A stretch of 14,636 nt of DNA from Trichomonas tenax (Eukaryota; Parabasalia; Trichomonadida; Trichomonadidae), in contig JALKBU010001209.1 in the NCBI GenBank assembly GCA_023091735.1, positions 1 to 14,636 of the forward strand, given 5' to 3'. Shown here in pieces: positions 7,753-14,636 of the stretch. Each line of letters opens with the position of its first letter. Within the stretch, counting starts at the first letter, position 1. Position numbers and translations under genes: made by a program. A model generated the notes under the pieces. The model was given only the letters and a program-made list of their open reading frames with translations, ran no database searches and had not been told where the DNA came from.

Positions 7753-7872
7753 TATACCATTAAGGGCTCTTTTCAGAACCTTTTCAAGGGGGTCAAAATT
7801 GACATGTAACTCGTGATATAAAGTAAGTTAGACAATTTTAATGGTACAGATTTTCTATAAACTATCCTCCCC

Positions 7873-8142
7873 TCATAATAAGCATAGTATAATTTGTAGT
7901 TCAAAATAAAGTTCAAGATTAGATATATCAAATTTCATATGATAAAGGAAAATTAAGAAATTACCTAATGCAATCTTAAGTACCTCCTTGGCCATATACA
8001 TATCATTTACCAATATGCATCCACAGTTTTTTTTAATGGCCATCGATGCAAGAGTTCCAAAAACAAGATTATAGCTAACTTTCTGATTTGAAGGCCTTTT
8101 TGTTAAGCTTGATATAGCTCTCTCTGTGCCATTGATCAGCAC
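7873..8142 (-). pseudogene. Unrecognised minus-strand open frame without a proper start
   Basis: Eighty-nine codons are open on the minus strand, bounded upstream by a TAA directly before a GTG at 8142. The first ATG in frame comes only after about a third of the frame. The middle reads like protein (RPSNQKVSYNLVFGTLASMA, NCGCILVNDMYMAKEVLKIA) and the end becomes generic hydrophobic text. There is no AAAAGTG element upstream. I take it as a likely fragment of a decayed gene; chance is possible. Confidence 0.3.
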
Positions 8143-8290
8143 TTATCCATGGTATCACAAGGAGCTAGAAGATTATTGTGTTGTATATAAAAATATAATT
8201 TGAAATATTTTGGTCTTTTTATATATATGGAATCGATCATACTTGTCCTTGTAATGCTATGCTAAGAGTATTCGTGAATAATATTAAACT

Positions 8291-8338
8291 TAGAATGTTT
8301 TAACACACTCTAATATTTAAGTGTGTTAAAACATTCTA
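8291..8338. repeat. Perfect 19-bp inverted repeat (hairpin)
   Basis: TAGAATGTTTTAACACACT (8291-8309) is exactly complementary to AGTGTGTTAAAACATTCTA (8320-8338), with a 10-nt loop. This is much longer than expected by chance in a window of this size. It could be a minimal foldback/MITE-type element, a structured RNA stem or a recombination scar. The right arm overlaps the end of the relic at 8326-8490. Confidence 0.85.
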
Positions 8339-8490
8339 TATAGCTTGGATTTGTAATACATAGTGAAGATGTTATTATTTGTCCAGTGGAAGCCCTCGTT
8401 GTGCTCGATCGGACTCATTGTAACAATGAACCCGAATCTGGGCTCAAATATACAGTCATCTATGATAGTTCTCCGTCAGTGTTCTGCCAT
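8326..8490 (-). pseudogene. GC-richer minus-strand coding-like fragment
   Basis: On the minus strand, ATG 8490 opens MAEH, meets a TGA at codon 5, and the same frame then stays open for 49 codons to TAA at 8328-8326 (TIIDDCIFEPRFGFIVTMSP, EHNEGFHWTNNNIFTMYYKS). The bases are clearly less AT-rich than the flanks, and third positions favour C in Phe, Asn and His codons as in the intact genes. By eye the core has a faint likeness to the N-terminal domain of RNA polymerase Rpb7-type subunits (GFIV..., then K-x-K...R-x-F), but this is weak. The frame ends within the hairpin at 8291-8338, so the element may have cut the gene. Confidence 0.3.
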
Positions 8491-9029
8491 TGTTTGTTAG
8501 AATAAACATTTTTTAATTTCGATATTATTCAATATTTCCAAAACTGCTCAATCTGTGAGTGATTCTCTAAATACACTATGCAATTCTCCAACCTGTAGTT
8601 AACGCTTAATTATTGAAGATCTATTTTGTTAAATTAAGCAATTATTTTTAGATTATTAAATAATTTAATGTTTTTATCATCTATTTGTTCAATACATCAT
8701 GATATATAGCTAAAATGGTATTTTTTAACAGATTTAAATCTCCTCAAACTCTCTTGTATCATCAGGAAAACGCCTTTTTAATACTTTAATAGTAATTTTT
8801 TTTATCATTCTAATTATTTTCCAATCTTGAAATGATTTATATCATTATCCCCTGGCATCAGGTGGAGAGGGAAGAGTAAAATATTCTGTAAAATCACAAA
8901 AATCAAATTTTATTCAATGAATTTTGTTAACAAAACAAAGCTTTGAATGCAAGACCGCATCTCCGCCCACCGCAATAAAATTACAGTAAAATTAACAAAA
9001 TGCAATCATTCAATTAATAATATATTTTA

Positions 9030-10208
9030 TTAAAAATAATGCTCAATAGCCTTTCTATGTGAGAGGTTTGTAAGCATACGGCCTTTGAAGAATTCCCTTA
9101 ATGTAGTAACTCTAGATTCATTTCGGTATCTTTTCGTCATTGTGGCATCAAGATCAGCACCTTTCTCAAGAAGATGGGCGATAACCTTGGCATCAAAATT
9201 ATAGTGCTCAGCGAAAATTTCTAAAATTGACTGCTCATTAATCTTTTCATTAATCTTAAGGCCGTTTTCTAAACATATATCAATGATAGCAATGATATTA
9301 TCAGAATCGTTGCTGTAGTAGTTGAGGCAATGGAAGCCTGTCACTTCTTTGTTTGCCATACCATCCTGAATAATAGTTTCTTTCATGTTAACCATTGATC
9401 CAAATCTATCGAAAACCAGGCGAACACATTCAACGTTCCTTGTTCTACATGCGTCGATGAATACATACGGAGGAACTTTGCCCGCAGGGTAACAATTAAT
9501 TAAATACCTAATGACTTCTATTTTATGATTGTAACAAGCATGATAAAAGACAGTCTTTCCTTCGTTATCACTAGCATCTATTGGATAGTGAGTTTTGAGG
9601 ACATTAATAGCATTAATTGCATCTTGTTGATCAAGCCAAACAACCGCTTCCTTTAGTGGCGTAGAAAAACCAACTACTAATGAATTTCTGTCTTCCAACA
9701 CTATGGAAAGACAGGCACAAGAATTTGTATGAATTAACAAATTGCAAACGGCATTATACAAAGTTGGTGTTTTCCTGGCGACTTCAACGTAGTCGTATCC
9801 GTATGATCTCATAAGAGTAAAGATATCTTCTCTTGGATTTTGGGAAGCGCAATAAATTAATGTTTTCTCAAACTTATGATATTGCAAAATGTCGTTGTGG
9901 AAAAGTGTTTGAATGTACTCAAGTCCTTGCTTTTCCTCCAATGTTTGGAATATATAATAAATAACATCAACAGCGCCCATTTTTAAAGCGAAATGGAGAG
10001 GAGTAACTTTGCTTTCGTCATTCATGAACGGAAGATCTTCGTTGTAGTAGAAATTGTACAAATAAATGAAACAACTTAAAGCATTGGTTCGCGCAGCAAC
10101 GAAAATTGGAGCAATGCTGAGATTCATGTAGGAGATTGGTGATGTCAAGTTTTTTAAATTCATGAGAACTGTGACATCATCATCTTTTATAGCATCAATA
10201 ATCTCCAT
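9030..10208 (-). CDS. Ankyrin-repeat protein of trichomonad type
   Basis: 392 residues made largely of degenerate ankyrin repeats. The clearest are residues 67-94 (SKVTPLHFALKMGAVDVIYY), 114-140 (TLIYCASQNPREDIFTLM), 184-212, 214-243 (DNEGKTVFYHACYNHKIEVI), 246-272 (YVFIDACRTRNVECVRLVFD), 287-320 and 324-356 (AKVIAHLLEKGADLDATM). There is no signal peptide or membrane segment, so it is presumably cytosolic or nuclear and acts as a binding scaffold. Very large families of such proteins, often with the DUF3447 domain, are typical of Trichomonas; whether the N-terminus here is DUF3447 I cannot tell by eye. The ATG at 10208 is the first, 16 nt after the AAAAGTG element. The stop TAA runs into TAATAAAAT, a plausible 3' end signal. 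The partner is unknown. Confidence 0.82.
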   Translation of the reverse strand: MEIIDAIKDDDVTVLMNLKNLTSPISYMNLSIAPIFVAARTNALSCFIYLYNFYYNEDLPFMNDESKVTPLHFALKMGAVDVIYYIFQTLEEKQGLEYIQTLFHNDILQYHKFEKTLIYCASQNPREDIFTLMRSYGYDYVEVARKTPTLYNAVCNLLIHTNSCACLSIVLEDRNSLVVGFSTPLKEAVVWLDQQDAINAINVLKTHYPIDASDNEGKTVFYHACYNHKIEVIRYLINCYPAGKVPPYVFIDACRTRNVECVRLVFDRFGSMVNMKETIIQDGMANKEVTGFHCLNYYSNDSDNIIAIIDICLENGLKINEKINEQSILEIFAEHYNFDAKVIAHLLEKGADLDATMTKRYRNESRVTTLREFFKGRMLTNLSHRKAIEHYF

Positions 10209-10213
10209 TTATT

Positions 10214-10231
10214 AAAAATGATGACACTTTT
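10214..10231 (-). promoter_or_regulatory. AAAAGTG element and initiator-like TCATTTTT before the ankyrin gene
   Basis: On the minus strand the text reads AAAAGTGTCATCATTTTT at 10231-10214, directly upstream of the ATG at 10208. TCATTT fits the trichomonad initiator consensus TCAYTW at the expected short distance from the start codon, and the AAAAGTG core is the same as before three other genes here. This is the best-formed of the candidate promoters in the window. Confidence 0.5.
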
Positions 10232-10680
10232 CTGGCATATTTTTTTTTGATTTCCAAAAAATAGTTTACATGTCAGATTTCATTTTTTCCCATAAACATT
10301 TTATCTTTTGATTATTTCATTTCATTAATAGCTATAATTAGTTATGAAATTTATTTTGCTTTTTGATGATATAATTTTTAATAATCATTATTCATTATCA
10401 TATATCCAATATCATGATGTTTAAGTATGAAAATACAATTCATCTCATTTCTGTTATCAATGTTATGCTTGATATCTTTCATTGATAAGCATTTATTGAT
10501 GAGATAAATGAGCAAAAATATCTCCGTAAACAAATGAAATTGAACAAAACTTACAAAAGCAAAAAGACAAAAAATTTTGAGCAGTGGTATAACAAATATA
10601 AAATAGAGTACCATGTGAGAATAGAAATAAATTATTTATATGATATTAATATCTAAAACAAAAAGTAAATTATATAAAAA
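10232..10680. other. Intergenic spacer, ankyrin gene to NPF-protein gene
   Basis: About 450 bases of AT-rich DNA between two minus-strand genes. A 78-codon hydrophobic minus-strand frame (10614-10378) lies here, but it has T-rich, low-complexity content and no motif upstream, so I do not call it a gene. Nothing else is seen. Confidence 0.5.
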
Positions 10681-13600
10681 TTAGAATCTAAATGCTGCTG
10701 GTTGGTTGAAATGTTCGTTGCAGAACTTTGTTAAGACCTTTGCAGCAATTGTTTGGTCGAAGTTCTTGATTGGTTCCTGTGGAGAGACATCGTATGGTGA
10801 GTTTTCGACTCTTTCCATTCTGTTGTCTGTTCTGAGGAATTTGAGTTCTCTGTCGATATCATTGTTGAATCTTTCACCGACAATCATGTGCTGGGAGTTG
10901 GACTTTGTCATTCCCTTATCATTGAACGGATTGAAGACCGGCTCAACGATGATCTTCTTCGATTTCTTCTTCTTCTTTGGCGCAGTCATTGGATTGAAGT
11001 CGCGGCGCTTTCTGGATTTGTTGTCGTCATCGTCATCATCACCGTGTGGAATAGGTGGTGGGTGCTTGATTGGAGAGCCAATGCCCATGGAAGCAGCTGG
11101 TGTCACGTTTGTGCCATCTTCGCCGAATGGATTGAACATCAGTGCATCCTTTGGATCTTCGTGTTTCTTCTCGACTTGGTTTCCGAATGGGTTGAAGTCT
11201 GTCTGCACGTTGCTGGGCATCTTGTCTTCTTCGAGTGAGTTGAAGCCAGCAGGACCAGCAGACCTTGTCTTGTGCTTCTTTGTGACCTTCTTCGGTGAGA
11301 TGCGCTGTCCAACAATATCTTTCTGCGGAAGAACGGACTTGACGTAGTTGTTGAAGTCATTCAAGTCGATTTCTTCTGGCACCTTGAGTGTCAAGTTGTT
11401 GTGCGACTTGTTCTTTGAGATAGATTCGAGGTGGTCTGAATAAACTGGATTGGACTGCGTTGACTTCGGTAGATCTTCAGTTGTTGTAGTTGTAAATAAG
11501 GAGTCATCAGAGATGTCGAGCTCGACATTTCTTTCTTTGATAACTGTGCTGAGTGGATCGATTTGCTCGAAATTGTCTGGAGAGCTTGATTGGGATGGAA
11601 GATGGATTGATGGCGGTTTTGGCAATGTCTTCGGTTTCTTGATCTTAATGTGTTCCTCGTCTTCCTCCTCTGGCTTTGCGGATTCTTCATGTTCACCTGA
11701 TGGGGCTTCTTCCTTCTTCTCTTCAACAGCTGGTTCACTGACTTCGCTGAATGGATTGAAGGCAAGAGAGTCCTGCTTTGGCTCTTCAACCTTCGCCGGC
11801 TCTGGTGTTGACTGTTGTGAAAATGGATTGAATTCAACTGCTTCCTTCTTCTCTGCTTTAACTTCAACAGCAATTGGTTCTGGTTGAGATGTGCCAAATG
11901 GATTGAATGAAATGGCAACTTCTGGAGCCTTTTCTTCTCCCTTAACAGGTTCAATTTCTGCCTTCGTTTCTTCAACTTTAAATTCTTCAGCAATCTTTGG
12001 TTCTTCTGCATGTGCCTCTGTGAATGGATTGAAAGCAAGTGCATCGGCCTTTGGTTCTTCTTCTTTGGCAGGTTCTGGGTGTGCCTCTTGAGCGAATGTG
12101 TTGAAGTCAATTTTAGCTTCTGCTTGTGGCTGCTGATCGATCTTTGGTTCTAAAACGTTTGAGTCTGTGATTTCGACAACAATTGGTGCAGATAGGCAGA
12201 TTGGTGATGATGGAGGTCTGACTGGTTCAGTTTGAGCTGTTTGGACATCTTCACTCTGGATTGGAATTTCATCCTGATGTGATTCTTCGACTGGTGCTGC
12301 TTGTTTGGTTGGTGTGAGATCAAACAAGTCTAAGTTGGAAGCAGTTGTAACGCTTGGTGTACTCTGAACGTTCATGCTTGCGCTGCTTGATGAATTAGAA
12401 GCTGGAAGATCAAGAAGGAGATCGATGCTCGCTTGCGCTGACTGTGTTTCCTGCTTTGGCTGTTCGCTGAATGGGCTGAACAAAGGTGCTTCGTGCGGCT
12501 TTTCTTCAACATTTTGTTCAGTACCAAATGGATTATATAATTCTTCTTTCGGTTGCTCTTCTTCGATCTCTGGGGCAATCAAATCGATTTCACGAGTGAC
12601 AATAACAGGTTCTGGTTCTTCAATTTCCTTCTTTGGTTGCTCTTCAACATTGCTCTGCTGTGGTTGATCTTGCTTTTCAGAGAATGGATTGAATAACATT
12701 GGTTCCTCCTTTGGCTTCTCTTCGACTTGTGTTCCGAACGGATTGTAAAGCTGAACTTCTGGTTGCTTTGGCTCTTCAACAACTGGTTGTGGTGATTCAA
12801 TAGCAACTTCTGGTTGCTTTGGGGCTTCAGTTTGTTGATTGCCGAATGGATTAAATAATACTGGTTCCTCCTTTGGCTTCTCTTCAATCTTTTGTTTGTT
12901 TGCAAATGGATGGTAGAGTTCTGTCTTTGGTTCTTCTGGCTTTTCTTCAGCCACTGGCTTTTGCTCGGAAGCGAATGGATTGTATAATAAAGCATCTTCT
13001 TGTGGCTGTGAAGAAAGTAATGCTTGGCTGCTTCTCTCTTCAATAGGTTTAATTTCTTCAACTGGTTTTACTTCTTCTTCAACTTTTGCTGGTTCTTCAG
13101 ATTTCTTTTCTTCTTCGGCAGCAAATGGATTATATAAAGGTAACTCTTGCTTTGGCTCTTCGACAAATGGAATTGTTTCCATATCAGATGATGTGATACC
13201 AAAGTCAATGCCGCGCTCTTTGACAATCATTTCTTCTGAAGAATCGCTTGGCTTCTCGTCGAGTGATTCAGCTGATGCAAATATGTTGAGAGAGACGTTG
13301 CTCATTGCCTTGTTAAGTGGGAACTGTTCTTGATGATGAGAAGGCTCAGAAGACATATCGAAGCTTCCCTCAGATTTGGATGCAGACATTGGAAGAGTTG
13401 CTGGAGCACTTGATGAATCAGAGAACGGTTCTTCAGACGCTTCACTGATTCCCGGAAGTTTCTGGTTTTTGAGATCACAAGAAACTTCTGTTGGAGCAAA
13501 TTGAACAGATTCTGGTTTTGCAGTGATCTCTTGTACTGAATCAACTTGTTGTAAAACTTCGACACTTGGTTTGACTGGTGATTGAATTTCAACGTTTTCT

Positions 13601-14283
13601 TTGACTGGTGTCTTGTTTAAACCTTGTGATTGTGAATACTGGGCCATGTATGAGCTATACATAGGCAGATTTTGTAATTTTGACGATGTATTACATTTAT
13701 TTTCATTTGTTTGTGGATGAACTTGTGGAGAGGCTGGCGTATTTTGTTTTTGTGTAGATGTGCTGAGTAAATCATTGACTGAATTCGCTGAAGGACTCTT
13801 TTTAATTTCTTGTTTCGTATTTTGTTGTGATTGTGAAGGTTTTTGTACTTCATCCTGCTTCTTTGGCGGTGGAGGTGGCGTCTGTTCAACTTTTGGCAAT
13901 GTGGCAAAAATTGATGCCATTCCTGAAGCACTCGATAATTTTTGTGGGTTTGCCACTGCGTTTACGAATGGAGCAGGCGCGTTCTTAGCTTTGTATTTAC
14001 TTAAATCTGCCGGCATTCCTGGTTCGCGAATTCCAGGCGTTGAATCTCCAGATTTTGGCTCCTCTTTGTTCATGTTGTGATCAAGGTGGACGAATCCTTG
14101 AATTTTCGACGTTAATTTAGAAATCGGCGGTGTATTCGCGCCTTTAGATGCTTGATCTGCCTGTTGGACAGGCGCAAGCTTCTTCGTGTTCGGTGTGCAG
14201 AACGTCTCTGAGTAAGCGCCTTTCTCTGAAGGACTTTGTCCTTCTCTATACCGTTCCTGAAGGACGAAAGGGTCAAAATTCAT
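10681..14283 (-). CDS. Large disordered NPF-repeat protein, probable clathrin/EH-domain endocytic scaffold
   Basis: 1200 residues, almost wholly low complexity (Glu, Pro, Lys, Ser, Gln), with no folded domain I can recognise. Between residues 385 and 1120 the triplet NPF occurs 13 times, nearly always as (L/A/E)-(Y/F)-NPF-(G/A/S), spaced 20 to 60 residues apart by EEKPKEEP-type linkers. Four degenerate copies (YHPF, FSPF, FNTF, FNPM) are also present. NPF is the ligand of EH domains (Eps15, intersectin, EHD proteins). The N-terminus has FDPF at residues 3-6, like the AP-2 ear ligand DPF, and DLL occurs at 171-173 and 621-623, like the clathrin-binding DLL of AP180. The set is that of an epsin/AP180-like scaffold without an ENTH/ANTH lipid-binding domain. 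Other features are a proline run (136-140), six aspartates (about 1082-1087) followed by KSRKRR and PKKKKKSKK, which could be a nuclear signal or a lipid-binding patch, and a more ordered-looking last 60 residues. Repeats are visible in the DNA too. The start is the first ATG; the stop is TAA. Confidence 0.8.
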   Translation of the reverse strand: MNFDPFVLQERYREGQSPSEKGAYSETFCTPNTKKLAPVQQADQASKGANTPPISKLTSKIQGFVHLDHNMNKEEPKSGDSTPGIREPGMPADLSKYKAKNAPAPFVNAVANPQKLSSASGMASIFATLPKVEQTPPPPPKKQDEVQKPSQSQQNTKQEIKKSPSANSVNDLLSTSTQKQNTPASPQVHPQTNENKCNTSSKLQNLPMYSSYMAQYSQSQGLNKTPVKENVEIQSPVKPSVEVLQQVDSVQEITAKPESVQFAPTEVSCDLKNQKLPGISEASEEPFSDSSSAPATLPMSASKSEGSFDMSSEPSHHQEQFPLNKAMSNVSLNIFASAESLDEKPSDSSEEMIVKERGIDFGITSSDMETIPFVEEPKQELPLYNPFAAEEEKKSEEPAKVEEEVKPVEEIKPIEERSSQALLSSQPQEDALLYNPFASEQKPVAEEKPEEPKTELYHPFANKQKIEEKPKEEPVLFNPFGNQQTEAPKQPEVAIESPQPVVEEPKQPEVQLYNPFGTQVEEKPKEEPMLFNPFSEKQDQPQQSNVEEQPKKEIEEPEPVIVTREIDLIAPEIEEEQPKEELYNPFGTEQNVEEKPHEAPLFSPFSEQPKQETQSAQASIDLLLDLPASNSSSSASMNVQSTPSVTTASNLDLFDLTPTKQAAPVEESHQDEIPIQSEDVQTAQTEPVRPPSSPICLSAPIVVEITDSNVLEPKIDQQPQAEAKIDFNTFAQEAHPEPAKEEEPKADALAFNPFTEAHAEEPKIAEEFKVEETKAEIEPVKGEEKAPEVAISFNPFGTSQPEPIAVEVKAEKKEAVEFNPFSQQSTPEPAKVEEPKQDSLAFNPFSEVSEPAVEEKKEEAPSGEHEESAKPEEEDEEHIKIKKPKTLPKPPSIHLPSQSSSPDNFEQIDPLSTVIKERNVELDISDDSLFTTTTTEDLPKSTQSNPVYSDHLESISKNKSHNNLTLKVPEEIDLNDFNNYVKSVLPQKDIVGQRISPKKVTKKHKTRSAGPAGFNSLEEDKMPSNVQTDFNPFGNQVEKKHEDPKDALMFNPFGEDGTNVTPAASMGIGSPIKHPPPIPHGDDDDDDNKSRKRRDFNPMTAPKKKKKSKKIIVEPVFNPFNDKGMTKSNSQHMIVGERFNNDIDRELKFLRTDNRMERVENSPYDVSPQEPIKNFDQTIAAKVLTKFCNEHFNQPAAFRF
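12700..12885 (-). repeat. Recent internal duplications in the NPF gene
   Basis: A 24-nt sequence (TGGTTCCTCCTTTGGCTTCT plus CTTC on the plus strand) is identical at 12700-12723 and 12862-12885, 162 nt or 54 codons apart. An 18-nt sequence (AACTTCTGGTTGCTTTGG) is identical at 12754-12771 and 12805-12822. Offsets are multiples of three, so the frame is kept. This suggests that the motif array grows by in-frame duplication and may vary in copy number between strains. Confidence 0.75.
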
Positions 14284-14344
14284 CTGATTTGATTAAATCT
14301 TTTCATATCACATGTCATTTTGGATTTTTTTCTGCGGAAAATGT
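14284..14344 (-). promoter_or_regulatory. Start-proximal region of the NPF-protein gene
   Basis: On the minus strand, GATATGAAAAGATTTAATCA lies just before the ATG. GAAAAGAT (14304-14297), 13 nt before the start codon, is a variant of the GAAAAGTG element found before the other genes, and the following TCAAAT is only a weak match to a TCAYTW initiator. The assignment is tentative. Confidence 0.25.
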
Positions 14345-14548
14345 TTACATTAACGGGGTCCTCCAAAAATAGGGCTTCTTTTCATCAGCAATTTTTGATT
14401 TATTAGCTATTGTTAATTTTGGTGTCAGCTTTTGGTATCGAATTTTTATTTGTTCAACATTACATGTAAATTTTAACAATTGCCTTAGCCTGCAAATTTT
14501 GTCACGTAATACATTAGACCCATGTGCATATAATTTTTTGGTTTGCAA
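14345..14548 (-). other. Short coding-like frame upstream of the NPF gene
   Basis: Sixty-seven codons are open on the minus strand from just after a TAG to TAA at 14347-14345, without an ATG near the beginning. The text is protein-like (LYAHGSNVLRDKICRLRQLL ... ADEKKPYFWRTPLM). It ends 61 nt before the NPF gene on the same strand. It could be the tail of a decayed gene. No family is recognised. Confidence 0.2.
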
Positions 14549-14556
14549 CTAGGTGA

Positions 14557-14620
14557 CCTATATGCATTTCCGGCCTCCATATGCATATAGGTTTTATATG
14601 CATATAGGATTTCATATGCA
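14557..14620. repeat. TATGCATA-type tandem and inverted repeat at the right edge
   Basis: ATATGCATATAGG occurs at 14579-14591 and 14596-14608, with a partial third copy (ATATGCA) at 14614-14620, giving a period of 17-18 nt. CCTATATGCAT at 14557-14567 is the inverted form. The window ends inside this text, so its full length is unknown. Confidence 0.6.
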
Positions 14621-14636
14621 CACAGAATTCTATATG

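Larger units (their letters stand above)
7753..9029. other. Intergenic spacer with relics and a hairpin
   Basis: About 1.3 kb between the decayed plus-strand gene and the 3' end of the minus-strand ankyrin gene. It holds two minus-strand coding-like relics (7873-8142 and 8326-8490) and a perfect hairpin (8291-8338), listed separately. The rest (8500-9029) is AT-rich, and I see nothing else in it. Confidence 0.5.

Noticed and set aside
8380..8460. GC-richer patch suspected to be a tRNA or small nuclear RNA gene
   Set aside because: I could not form a cloverleaf or find a T-loop or the A/B boxes in proper order. A minus-strand coding fragment explains the base composition better.
10378..10614. 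Minus-strand 78-codon hydrophobic frame between the ankyrin and NPF genes
   Set aside because: The composition is what T-rich spacer yields in any frame, and no AAAAGTG element precedes it.
10706..14080. Many long open frames on both strands overlapping the 1200-residue gene (for example plus-strand 10706-11347 and 11450-11887, minus-strand 11391-12110 and 12579-13061)
   Set aside because: They are shadows of a repetitive, codon-biased gene. Their products are Ser/Cys/Phe-rich or His/Gln/Arg-rich low-complexity text with no family features.
1..14636. Introns, CRISPR array, retroelement or DNA-transposon genes
   Set aside because: No trichomonad-type intron signature, no regularly spaced repeats with unique spacers, and no transposase, integrase or reverse transcriptase motif were seen on either strand.

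Overview
The window looks like nuclear DNA of a parabasalid protist (Trichomonas/Tritrichomonas type). This is an inference from four things. Intergenic DNA is very AT-rich. The genes are compact and I see no introns; I searched for the trichomonad 3' splice/branch signature ACTAACACACAG and found none. The protein types fit: a short two-repeat Myb factor, a degenerate ankyrin-repeat protein, an ERGIC-53-like lectin with dense N-glycosylation sequons and a bacterial-type lactonase. One start also has a trichomonad-like initiator (TCATTTTT shortly before the ATG at 10208). I see no bacterial operon signals, ribosomal or transfer RNA genes, CRISPR array or intact mobile element. The species cannot be fixed from the sequence alone.

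Layout. 1-171: an open frame enters from the left edge on + and is uncertain. 172-1081: AT-rich spacer with a 30-bp tandem/inverted repeat at 189-275. 1082-2097 (-): a seven-bladed beta-propeller lactonase broken by one frameshift. 2563-3798 (+): ER-Golgi L-type lectin-like membrane protein. 3799-4897: spacer holding an interrupted reading frame (3974-4222) and a diverged duplication (4255-4592). 4898-5377 (+): R2R3-type Myb protein. 5378-6226: spacer with a minus-strand coding-like relic (5465-5740). 6227-7752 (+): a long decayed gene, readable only by changing frame and crossing stops. 7753-9029: spacer with two minus-strand coding-like relics and a perfect 19-bp hairpin. 9030-10208 (-): ankyrin-repeat protein. 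10681-14283 (-): a 1200-residue disordered protein with 13 NPF motifs, probably an endocytic scaffold. 14284-14636: spacer with a short coding-like relic and a TATGCATA-type repeat at the right edge.

The intact genes are independent transcription units rather than a pathway. The lectin and the NPF protein both point to membrane traffic (ER-Golgi cargo sorting and clathrin/EH-domain endocytosis), the Myb protein to transcription and the ankyrin protein to protein-protein contacts. One shared signal links them: AAAAGTG lies 4-30 nt upstream of the start codon of four of the five recognisable genes (lactonase, lectin, Myb, ankyrin), and a variant (GAAAAGAT) lies upstream of the fifth.

The most notable points are this shared start-proximal motif, the NPF-array protein, the long multi-frame gene relic at 6227-7752 that conventional ORF calling would report as two tiny genes, and the single-base break in an otherwise well-preserved lactonase.
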